Assembly: GCF_026745355.1 (NCBI RefSeq)
Contig: NC_079206.1
Span: 36,835,642 to 36,899,641 of the forward strand
DNA from: Beta vulgaris subsp. vulgaris
Taxonomy: Eukaryota; Streptophyta; Magnoliopsida; Caryophyllales; Amaranthaceae
DNA length: 64,000 nt
Reading direction: 5' to 3'
The first letter of the stretch is position 1. The number at the start of each line of letters is the position of its first letter. The notes under the pieces are model-generated. The model saw only the letters and a program-made list of their open reading frames with translations, was not told where the DNA came from and searched no databases. Shown here in pieces: positions 11,315 to 20,680 of this stretch. The translations under genes and the position numbers were made by a program.

Positions 11315-11980
11315 CTTCTTAATTTCTCCATCACTTTATCGGATTTCTTTCTGGAACAATTTAGTTTTAATCAGCTTTGGTACTTTTACCATTGTCCATG
11401 GGGGCAATGTGTTTTTGTAAGAACATATTTTCTTTTAGCTATTTAATCGTTTGGACTTATGCTTTTGCCTTTTGATCTTAGCTTTGATACTTTGATAAAT
11501 ACTTAGTTACATGCATGCTTTTTGTTCTTAGATATTAGAACAACATATTTACCTGGGTGTAAGGTTGTTCAACTTAGGTTGGGCCCGTTTCCTTGGTGCT
11601 ACGACCATTCAGCTAATTCTGGGTGCTCTAACCCTTAGCTGCTAAGCTGGTGCTACGACCTTGCAGCTGGATCTGAAATTCCAGCTACCCACCTGGGTGC
11701 TGCGACCCTTGCGTTTACCTGCGTATGAAGTGGACTTAGATGGCTTGCTGTACAGCATAATCAAAAGTACTTAAGTCTTTGCAAAATTAATTGTTGTTTA
11801 CCTGGTGGACCAATGCTTTGTGCAAAACAATGGTTGCCTTTAAAGATTCTGGCGTCTTTGGCCCGGTAGTAACCTGGTAATGCCCCAGGTTAGAAATGAT
11901 ATAGCTTAAGGTGAGAAGCGTTCCAGCTTCTAGGTACTGCTTTTCCATCTTTAGTAGTTAGCGATAAGCTCCTTTTCCAA
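11315..11980. other. Non-coding spacer with short GGTGCTACGACC repeats
   Basis: Between the ends of the convergent extra ORF and pol lie at least three close copies of GGTGCTACGACC or GGTGCTGCGACC (about 11596-11710), separated by CAGCT-rich DNA. Retand elements are named for a tandem repeat in their 3' non-coding part, and this may be a short version. I see no gene. Confidence 0.5.
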
Positions 11981-11984
11981 CTAC

Positions 11985-13130
11985 TTGATCGATTAGATAG
12001 GGGCCTTCCCAGCTGATCCTAACTTACCGCATTGACTCTTGGGTATTCTGGAAAACTTTCCTTAGAAACCCAATCTCCTACCTTGAATACTTTGCTTTGA
12101 CATTCTTGTTGAAGCTACGAGCCACTATTTTGCTTGTCAGCCATTCGTATTAATGCATTTTCTTAACTCTCGATGGAATCTAGGTCTAGCTAAGCTCTTT
12201 GTCGTTGGCTTCAGGAGTCATCAATCCATATCTAGCTGTAGGGACAGCTACTTCCGCAGGTAACCGCCTCGCACCCATACACAAGTGAGAAAAGGAGTTC
12301 TTCCTGTGGCGCCTCTTGGTGTTGTTCTGTTTGCCCAAGCACCTTAGGTCATTCTTCTACCCATTTTCCTTCTTAGCTTTTAGGCGCCTTTTAATGCCAT
12401 TGATAATTACTTTTTGCTGGACTCAGCTTGTCCGTTAGCTTGCGGTATCTAGGTGTGGAAGTTATCAAGCTGATGTTCCATTCGTGACAGAATTGCCTTG
12501 TCTTGTCACTTATGAATTGTGATCCGTTATCACAAAATTTCGCTAGGTACCCCGAATCTGCAGATAATGTTAGTATGCAAAAAGGATATTCTTCTTTATC
12601 TCTCACCTGCTGGAATGCCCCAGCTTCGATCCATTTGGAGAAGTAGTCGTGAGTGCTAGCATGAAAACTTTTTGCCCTGGAGCTACAGGTAATTTCCCCA
12701 CAATGTCCATGCCCCACCTCATGAAAGGCCAGGGTGTTAAGGTGGGGTGCAATATCTCAGCTGGCTGATGTGTCATGCCTGCGTGTTTCTGGCAGCTTTC
12801 GCATTTTTGCACATACTTCTTAGCATCAGCACGCATGGTTGGCCAATAATACCCGTATGCTAGGATTTTGTTTGATAAGCTTCTTCCAGCTGCATGAGAC
12901 CCGCATTCACCTTCATGGAACTCCTTGAGTGTGGGCTCCCATGGTCTTTCTCCAAGCATCTTTGTAATAGATCTAGCTGGCGCAAGCTCTTTTGAATAGA
13001 GTGCCGAAATAACATGATATCTTGTGGCTTTCATTCGCAGCTTCCTAGCTTCCAGCTTATCTTCTGGCAAGATGCCCCTCTCCAGAAAATCGATGATTGG
13101 CTGGGTCCAGCTATGCTTTCCTGCCTGGCT
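11985..13130 (-). pseudogene. Integrase of the Retand-type element
   Basis: The minus strand reads an H2C2 zinc-binding module (LKEFHEGECGSHAAGRSL, then YVQKCESCQKHA, about 12950-12780), then PFMRWGMDIVGKLPVAPG, which opens the DDE core. After a frameshift come FCDNGSQFISDKTRQF (about 12540) and, towards 12000, a VFKVGDWV-type C-terminal block. Integrase inserts the cDNA into the chromosome. Several frameshifts and a shuffled reading near 12650 disable it. Domain order is normal. Confidence 0.85.
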
Positions 13131-13249
13131 GATCTGCTTGCACCATGTTTACCTCTTTGCTAATAGCTGGCTCAGCTAGGTGGGTATAGGTATTGATTTG
13201 AAATCGCATTTTCTGAGTGCTGATCCGAGGTTAGCTAGGGCGTCGGCCT

Positions 13250-13960
13250 TGGTATTCTGGTCCCTTGGGATCTGTTTTATGCTGAACTCTTCGAATAACT
13301 TGGCTTTGTCTTTGGCTAGCTCAGGTAAGAGGCCATTTTAGAATCTTTAGCTGCGTATCTCCATTTACCTGGCTTACTATTAGCAACGAATCACTGAAGA
13401 CACGCAAACTGTTAGCTTTTAAATCATGTGCTAGTATCATACCTGCATTAAGGCCTCATATTCAGCTTCATTGTTGGTAGCTTTAAAATCGCAGCAGATA
13501 GCGCGTACTATCATGTCCCCTTGTGGCGACTTTAGCACTATACCTAGACCAGCCCCTCTGAAGTTTGAAGATCCATCCACTACAGCTGCCAGAGCCTGAT
13601 TTACCTACTTTGTTAATGTGGCGCACTTCTTCCTCAGCGGTAGCTGCTAGTCAGGGCTAAAGTCGCCACAAAGTCAGCTAGGGCTTGCGATTTTATAGCT
13701 GTCCTGGGTAGATACCTAATGTCATGTGCACTCAGGGATATGGCCCATTTGGCCATTCTCCCTGAATGCTCAGGTTTTCGTAATACTGCTTTGATGGGGT
13801 AATTAGTCATAACATGAATGGGGTGAGACTCAAAATAGTGCTCAACTTACGAGATGCCATATATAAAGCTAAACTATTTTTCAAGTGATGTGTACCTGGT
13901 TTCAGCATCTAGCAAGGATTTGCTAACGTAATAAACTGGGAGTTGTTGATTTTCAGCTTC
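13250..13960 (-). pseudogene. RNase H region(s) of the Retand-type element
   Basis: The minus strand carries VDGSSNFRGAGLGIVLKSP and FKATNNEAEYEALM (about 13580-13430), the archaeal-like RNase H that Tat-lineage elements carry in addition to their own. Remnants of the ordinary RNase H or tether lie at 13700-13960. The enzyme degrades RNA in the RNA-DNA hybrid. Stops interrupt the frame, so the domain is inactive here. Confidence 0.75.
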
Positions 13961-14123
13961 CCTGGCTAGTACCGCACTTACCGCTTTGCTGCTAACAGCT
14001 AGATACAGCTGGAGAGTCTCTCCTGTAGATGGCTTTGATAATAGGGGAGGTTGAGCCAGTAGGCCTTCAGATCCTGCAATGCAGCTTCATGCTCATCTGT
14101 CCAGTTGAATCCTTTATTCTTTT

Positions 14124-14860
14124 TTAGCACGTTGTAAAACAGTGGCACTTGTCGGATGATCTGGATATGAATCTGTTCAGCGCAGTACTCCTGTCAGCTT
14201 CTGGACCTCTTTCAGGTTTCGTGGTGACTGAATATTGATTAGTGCTTGCACTTGGCTGGGATTGGCTTCTATTCCTCGCTGGGTGACTATGTAGCCCAAA
14301 AACTTGCCTGCTGGGACACCGAAGGAACACTTGCTAGGATTAAGCTTCATCCCATACTTCTTTAAGACTTCAAAGGTTTCCTGCAGGTGGTCCACATGAT
14401 CCTCTGCTTTCTTTGTTTTGACCAGCATGTCATCTATATAGACTTCCATCGTGTCCCCCAGCTGCTTCTCGAACATCTTGTTGACTAGCCGCTGGTAGGT
14501 GGCACCCGCATTTTTTAGCCCAAAGGGCATTACCTTGTAGCAATAGATGCTCTTTCAGTCATGAAGGCGGTCTTTTCTTGGTCTGCAGGATCCATTAGTA
14601 TCTGATTGTAACCTGAGTATGCATCTAGGAACGTTAGCCTTTCATGGCCAGCTGTAGCTCCACCAATGCATCAATATGTGGCAGCGGGAATGGATCTTTG
14701 GGGCGCCTTATTGAGATCTGTAAAATCGATGCACACCGCCATTTGCCATTTTTTTTCCAACAACCACCACGTTAGCTAGCCAGTCGGGATATTTGACTTC
14801 TCGGATTTTGCCAGCTTTTAGCTTGTCCACCTCTCGTTGACTATCATATTTCTTTCTGGA
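14124..14860 (-). pseudogene. Reverse transcriptase of the Retand-type element
   Basis: The best preserved part (14530-14177) reads MPFGLKNAGATYQRLVNKMF, then EVYIDDMLVKTKKAEDHVDH with the catalytic YIDD box. KLNPSKCSFGVPAGKFLGYIV and a GIEANP block follow, the standard order of RT palm and thumb. The N-terminal palm with its first Asp is traceable upstream to about 14860 only through frame changes. It copies element RNA into cDNA in the particle. Identification of RT is certain; the whole gene is broken. Confidence 0.92.
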
Positions 14861-15130
14861 GCAAACTTCCTTCTTTTCTGCTTCACGGGCTTTGAGTTAG
14901 GATCGACGTTTAGCTTTGGGTATGATGTCAGGCTCAATGCCTACCATATCTTCATGGCTCCACGCAAAACAGCTTACATTTTTCTTTAAGAATTCAATAA
15001 TCCGCTGCTTCTCCTCAGCTGGCAGGGATGCCCCAATCTGCACGGTCTGCTCTGGCTTTGCTGGGTCCAACGCCACTTCATCTACATCTTGATCTGTTGG
15101 CTTGGCTGGCGCTGGACCTTGCTGTAATTG

Positions 15131-15585
15131 CTAGATAGATTCCTTTTTTGCTTTTAGAGATATGCTATAGCATTCCCTAGCCAGCTTGCGATCGCCCCTG
15201 ATTTCTTGTACTCCCCACTTGGTAGGGAACTTAATAGTCTGGTGATAGGTTGAAGGTACAGCTCGCATTTTGTGGATCCATGGTGTCCCCATTATATGTT
15301 GTATGCTGAGGGACAATCTACCACATTGAACCTGGTTTGGAGGTTGACTCCTTTTGCATAGGTGGGCAACGATTTCCCGAGCGTTGTAGCTGGCTCGCCA
15401 TTGAACCCGAACAGAACGGTTGCTTTCCTGAGGATATCAGCTTCCTGCAGCCCCATGCTTTCTAGAGCACTTTTGAAAATGATATTAGCTGAGCTGCCAT
15501 TGTCTATCAAGACTCGCTTCATGAGGCAATTGCTGACGGTGAGAGATGACGAGGCCGTCATGATTATCAGCTTCCTCATCTCCAT
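15131..15585 (-). pseudogene. Aspartic protease of the Retand-type element
   Basis: The minus strand reads RVLIDNGSSANIIFKSAL (about 15510-15460), a DxGSSA-type catalytic motif normal for the Tat lineage. FNGEPATTLGKSLP follows, then after a frameshift GTPWIHKMRAVPSTYHQTIK and FPTKWGVQEIRGDRKLAREC, a conserved protease-to-RT linker. The +1 break near 15300 prevents a continuous polyprotein. Confidence 0.85.
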
Positions 15586-15638
15586 CTTCTTCGTCGAAGC
15601 TGATGGTCATGCTTCTGAGCTTTTTTCTTCAGCACTCC

Positions 15639-17088
15639 TCAGCGGGCTAGGTGAGTTTTGGAACCTTCTCGAGCAAATCTCTTGGCTGCAGAGTATGTTA
15701 GTCCACATATTTCTGAACCTCCAGAGATAGAATTGATTACCTTATCGTGTAGGGGCTCAGGTGGCGGATGAGGCTGTTGCTGGCTGGGGCCAGCTTTATC
15801 TTCTGCTGCCCCTTCTTCCCCATCAAGTGCTCGAGATAGCCCTTCTTGAGCAGCCATGCCACTCCTTTTTGAGAGCATTGCATTCTTCTGTTCGATGGCC
15901 ATGGTCGCCATGTAGCTACACCACTTGGTGGTGTCCTTCTCGCTGTCTGGTCTGTCGCTTTTGCGAGGCCATACTAGCGGTTGTTCCCAGCTTTTCTAGT
16001 GCGTTTACTACGCCTCCTGCATCCACGTTAAAACAGTAGGAAGCAATGGAAGGGTAATCGTATTAGTGATTTACCTGTGGCCTTGCTGGCTACGTTTTAC
16101 TTTCGCGCTTCTGATATGGCTGATGGCGCCAATCATCTTCTTCTGGTTCTGGGATTTCCGATCGTAGCTAGGCTCGCTCACGTACCTGGACGCCTCGTCC
16201 TCCTCGACACGTATCTCAGCCATAGCTCTGGCCCTGACCTCTTCGAATGTGCCACATGGGTACCTGGTCAATTCATAATACAATCTAGATTTATAGGTTA
16301 GTCCTCTCCTGAATGCTTCGATAGCTGTGGGAACATCCAGGTTCTTGACAGAGATCATTTCCTTGTTGAATCGATCCAGGTACTGCCTCACAGCTTCATT
16401 GGCTTTCTGGGTGATGCGGTACAGTCGCCGGTTGCTTCTCTAGGACCTCTGCTCTTGCAAACTGCATATAAAACTTGTTAATTAAAGCAGCAAAATTTTG
16501 GATGCTACCTGGCTTAAGACTTATCAGCCATCGAAAGAGGCCCGATAGGGTGGCCCGAAGGACTTGCACATGGTGGCCTCAGCAGATGCTCAGGAATGGA
16601 CAGAGTCCACATCTTCTGTTTATATTGAGCCACATGGTCATAGGGATCCGCAGCTCCATCATACAGCTTGTGAGGCTGGGTACATTGATCTTTTTGGGAA
16701 TCCTGGCTCTTGCGATTTCTTCCACGAAGGGGGATTGGCGTAGCCATCAGGAGATTCTTCAGCCACAGGGGTGGTGCTCCAGGTACTTCGTCAGCATGCG
16801 AAGTATCTTCCTGTTCTGAGATTCTAGGAGCGCCATTTTCTAGCTGCGGATCAGCTTCATCTGCTTCATCGTCGGACCTAGCTGCTCCATCTTCACCTTC
16901 ATGGCTCGGAATCCTCGAGATCAGACTTAGGAATTACGTTCCGGATACGTTGTTTGGTGTTTTGTTACTTTTGACAGAATCCAATTCTTTTGAGGCTGTC
17001 AATGGTCTGCTGGGCTCAGATTGAGTGCGGTGAAGGTCTTTGAGCCTTCAGCAAGCGCTTTCATTGCTTCAGCAGAATCGTCAGCCAT
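15639..17088 (-). pseudogene. gag of the Retand-type element
   Basis: A plausible start ATG at 17088 opens MADDSAEAMKALAEGSKTF. Further on come PHKLYDGAADPYDHVAQYKQ (about 16670-16610), the opening of the plant gag core, and RQYLDRFNKEMISVKNLD with AFRRGLTYKSRLYYELTRYP (16390-16260). A basic, Glu-rich tail reaches about 15640. Gag packages element RNA. At least four frame breaks divide it. Plus-strand open frames across 15760-17020 are antisense shadows of this gene. Confidence 0.82.
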
Positions 17089-17147
17089 TTCAAAGTTGGG
17101 TTGAAGTGTTTCTTTTTGGGATTTTAATGAGAGTTTAGCTGTAGAGC

Positions 17148-17166
17148 CCCACGGTGGGCGCCAAAC
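17148..17166 (-). promoter_or_regulatory. Primer-binding site of the Retand-type element
   Basis: Directly inside the 5' LTR the minus strand reads TTTGGCGCCCACCGTGGGG, the position and form of the tRNA-primer site of Tat/Athila elements. Confidence 0.8.
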
Positions 17167-17806
17167 TGTTTATGCCAAATTCTGATCAGGCAGAACTTAG
17201 CTGAGGATCTACAACTAATGCAAATGCAGCTAGAAATGATAAAAGAATGCTACGGAATTAAAGAAGATGCAAAGAGAGACAAAGACACCAAGAAATGGTG
17301 ACGCGGAAAACCCCAGGAAAAGGGTAAAAACCGTGGGTGAATTGAGTCCACCAATCCACTATGTGAGAAGATCACAACTTACAGCTAACAGCTAGCAGCT
17401 TATAGCTTATACTAGATACACTTGTGAATATTGTAATTGTAGAAGAGAGAGAGAATGAAAGTAAGAGCAATGTAAAGACTTGTGTTTTACAGAATGTTTT
17501 CCCTTCTATTTATACTAATACATTTGTATAACGTTATTCCCTATTTGAACGTTGTATAACAAACTTCCTATGAAGTGCCACAACTCCTAGAATCAAGGGA
17601 GATCTTCTCTTCTGTTGGCTAACCATTCTTCCTATTTTTTGGCCCAACGTCATTACTTGACTTGGTCTTAGTTAGCATCCAATGTTTCCAACCGGATTAT
17701 TTTGCATTCTTCATCTCTGCTTGCTGTAGCTGCTACCTGATGCTCTCTAGCTGTGACAAACGCATTACCTGCAAGTTTCAGCTTAGGAAAATTTTAGGAC
17801 ATAACA
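17167..17806 (-). repeat. 5' LTR of the Retand-type element
   Basis: This 640-bp copy runs from TGTTTATGCC to GACATAACA and is followed by the TSD CTCTT at 17807-17811. It would carry the promoter for minus-strand transcription. Confidence 0.92.
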
Positions 17807-18131
17807 CTCTTCATGATAATTTTTCTTAGTGCTTTAAATTCTTTTTTTTTTTTACTGTAAACTGTAATTTGATGTTCTTGTTGATTGTTAATAAATAATT
17901 TCGTTTTGTTTGTTTGTTGATTCGTTTTTTGATTTTTTCTATTGTAAATTTCTTGATATATTTAGGAGTAAAAAATTGCCAATTTTTTTTGGGTCAAAAG
18001 GGCTGCGGTTATGGTCAAAACCGCGGCCCTTTGTACAAAGAAGGGAAAGGCCGCTACGGAAAGGGTTGCTGGCCAAAATCGCAGCCCTTAGGCCTGTTTT
18101 AACCGTATCCCTTCCGTTTTTTCCATTAGTG
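17807..18131. repeat. CACTA right end with subterminal repeats
   Basis: T-rich interior DNA is followed from about 17998 by alternating GGGCTGCGGTT and AACCGCGGCCCTT units. The terminal inverted repeat ends TTAGTG at 18131, and the TSD AAG follows. Confidence 0.85.
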
Positions 18132-18204
18132 AAGTAAAACTTATACAACAATTCTAAGAAAGCAATTTAAAAATAGTAGAGCTTGAAATGATGCTACTCT
18201 AATA

Positions 18205-18658
18205 CCGTTTGAGTATCTAAAGAAAAAAATACGAATAATTTCAAATAAATACGAAGACTATATTTTATATTTTTGACGTAGAAAAAAAAAGTATAAAAAA
18301 TACGTTTAAAAATTCGGATATAATTAAAAATACGTACAGCTTGTAGTAAACTCATATGTAGTCGGTCGTGCAGATGCCAATAATAAGTTGAGAACGCGTG
18401 TATATCCTCACTCTTGTCATTATTTGACTCCGTATGGGTATTTAAAGAAAAAAAATACAAATAATTTCAAATAAATACGAGACTATATTTTATATTTTTG
18501 ACGTAAAAAAAGAAACAATAAAAAATACGTTTAAAAATTCTGATACAATTAAAAAATACGGACAGCTGTAAACTCATCTAGTCATCTGTAGTCGGTCCTG
18601 CAGATGCTAATGATAAGTTGAGAACTCGTGTACATCCCCCTCTTGTCATTATTTGACT
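18205..18658. repeat. Tandem duplication of about 225 bp upstream of the SSUH2-like gene
   Basis: Two head-to-tail copies (18205-18429 and 18430-18658) each start CCGT, share AATAATTTCAAATAAATACG, TATTTTATATTTTTGACGTA, TAGTCGGTC and AATAAGTTGAGAAC-like blocks, and end in TTGTCATTATTTGACT. CCGT recurs at the second border (18659), marking the joint. The duplication ends about 135 bp before the start codon, so it is probably promoter DNA. Confidence 0.85.
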
Positions 18659-18768
18659 CCGTGATTTCCTTACCTTCTAAGCAAACGAACTTCCAATTGT
18701 CCATTAATATACGTGTTTTCGTCTGATTATCTTTCAGCATATCTCAATTATCTTCGCGCCGTGGGTCA

Positions 18769-18801
18769 ATGTCAGCTGTCTCACCCCTATTTCTATGCTA
18801 A
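18769..18801 (+). CDS. Short upstream ORF of the SSUH2-like transcript
   Basis: ATG at 18769 opens [10 protein letters not shown] and stops with TAA at 18799-18801. It overlaps both candidate main starts (18795 and 18801) in another frame. If transcription starts upstream of it, it could lower translation of the main frame. No transcript data are available here. Confidence 0.35.
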   Translation: MSAVSPLFLC

Positions 18802-20617
18802 TGCATCAACAAAACATTCAGCAGTCATTGCTTCCAGGTAAAATTGCAATTTGCAAACCCCCTTCCTTTCTAGAATTTTGATTGAAAATCAGATTCGGTT
18901 CTTCTAATGATTACTCTTATTTGATTAGAGGGAGATAAAAATGAAGCAGAAGAAACAGAGAGCCGAAGATGGAGTTCTGATCAATATTTGGGAAGTACAA
19001 GTTCTGTAATTCCTACTGCATCGTTAGCTGGAGCTCAACTCAGCCTGGAGAAAATTCGAACCCGATCCCTGTATTCGGACCAACACTACCCGCCTTCTCT
19101 CCATGCGCCGTTAATCACTTCGCCGGAACCCCAATTTTACCCTGCTAGTATGACATCTTTGCTTTTATATTTGGTGTTTAAATTTTTATTTTTTTATTTA
19201 AAGACCTTGTTTAGTATAATAAATTTATAAATTTGTAGTCCCTTTATGTCAAAATATAATACATCTTCCGTTTCATTTCAATTGTTATACGTAACTTTTC
19301 ACGTATTTTAATGTAAAACTTTGATGATATATATCTCTAATTTTAATAAAAAAAATACAGATTAATAAAATATATTCTAAAACAAATCTAACAAGATCTC
19401 ATATGACTATGTTTTTATTCACGTATAAATTACAAATAAGGGTCAAAATGTAATTTGTAAATACCGTAAAATGTCAAAGTCTAACCATTAAAATGAAACG
19501 GAGGGAGTATTTGTTTGTGTATTTCTTCATGGATAGTGGAATCTTTTATCACTAGGTAAAATTATACGCTTTTTGCGCCAAAAAATGAACAGATTATGAG
19601 TTTTAAAACAAGAGGAAAGAAAAGATGTGTAATGGTTAATGAAAGTCAAAGATTCCAAATTTTATTAATAAGGCTACATTTTTTCATGGAAAAATGTTAT
19701 CAAGAATGTGAGACTTATAAAATAGAAAACAAGCATTATATTTTGGAACATGGAAGATAGAAAATGACTAAATGAGCATTATCTTTTGAAATGAAGGGAG
19801 TAAATATTTTGAGCGTAACCAAAAGATAAAAAGCAAAAATAAAAAGAAAAGAACCATTATGTACAATTTGTTGTTGTCAACATTTTATGGTTGTAACTTG
19901 TATATATGACAATTTATATGAGCAGCAGGTGATAGCATAGTGGTATTGACATCACTTTCGATTTCATATATCTTGGGATCGAGTCTCACCTTTTGTGAGG
20001 ATGAACTAGTTTTTTACCCGCTCGCGTCAGTAACAATAGATAAATATGTTATTTTTTTTATTTCATAATTTATTTTGCTATTTTTCGTAATGAAAAATTC
20101 ACGTCGCGACGTGATAAATAAATTTTTTTTTGAAAGCTTTGAGTTTTAAAACAATACTTTTAAAGGAATTGTGGTAAGAGAATATGACATCAATATTCTC
20201 TTGTAAGTTACCTAATAAGAGAGTTAAAAATATACTCCCTCCGTTTTTTATAATTGCAACATTTTTTTAAATGATTGTTTCTTTTTTAATTGCTACATTT
20301 TACTTATTTGAGGTACTTGGCCTACCATAAAGTAATACTTTAATATTTGTTCTTCTCTTTTTCCATCCAATAGTACTATTTTTTTCACATTTTCTCATTA
20401 TTTTACATTAAATGGATCAAAAAGTACACTCCAAAAAGCTTGAAAGTGACATTGCATAAATTATTATGCATATAACAATGTAGCAACAAAAAAAAAAAAC
20501 GGAGGGAGTATGTACTTGTTAAGTCTTTTTAGTTAACTACAATTATTACAAGACTATTATATTTTATTTGAAACATTAAACAACAAAGTCATAGTGTATT
20601 GATTACTTTTCATTTCA

Positions 20618-20680
<63 letters not shown>

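Larger units (their letters stand above)
8469..17806 (-). mobile_element. Tat/Retand-type Ty3/gypsy LTR retrotransposon, full length, 5-bp TSD CTCTT
   Basis: Two LTRs of 653 and 640 bp, beginning TGTTTATGCC and ending CATAACA, bound the element. CTCTT is duplicated at 8464-8468 and 17807-17811. Minus-strand order from the right is LTR, TTTGGCGCC primer-binding site, gag, protease, RT, RNase H, integrase, non-coding region, polypurine tract, LTR. A plus-strand extra ORF lies between the integrase end and the lower-coordinate LTR, which is a known habit of Tat-lineage elements. All coding parts carry frameshifts and stops, so it is defective. It is inserted in the CACTA interior and is therefore younger than that CACTA insertion unless the CACTA moved with it. 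Confidence 0.93.
7461..18131. mobile_element. CACTA (En/Spm) DNA transposon, non-autonomous, 3-bp TSD AAG
   Basis: The left end reads CACTAGTGGATAAAAAC and the right end ...TTTTTTCCATTAGTG, an imperfect terminal inverted repeat typical of CACTA elements. The flanks are AAG at 7458-7460 and AAG at 18132-18134, the 3-bp duplication expected for this superfamily. Both ends carry inverted and direct copies of a GGGCTGCGGTTTT motif. No TNPA or TNPD transposase is visible, so movement would need an enzyme encoded elsewhere. Removing the nested retrotransposon at 8469-17806 and one TSD copy leaves an element of about 1.33 kb. Orientation is not assigned. Confidence 0.9.

Noticed and set aside
15362..17024. 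Several plus-strand open frames of 74-122 codons
   Set aside because: They lie antisense to the recognisable gag and protease of the Retand-type element and have no domain features.
19925..20040. Functional tRNA gene
   Set aside because: A and B boxes are imperfect, and no cloverleaf or acceptor stem could be formed by eye.
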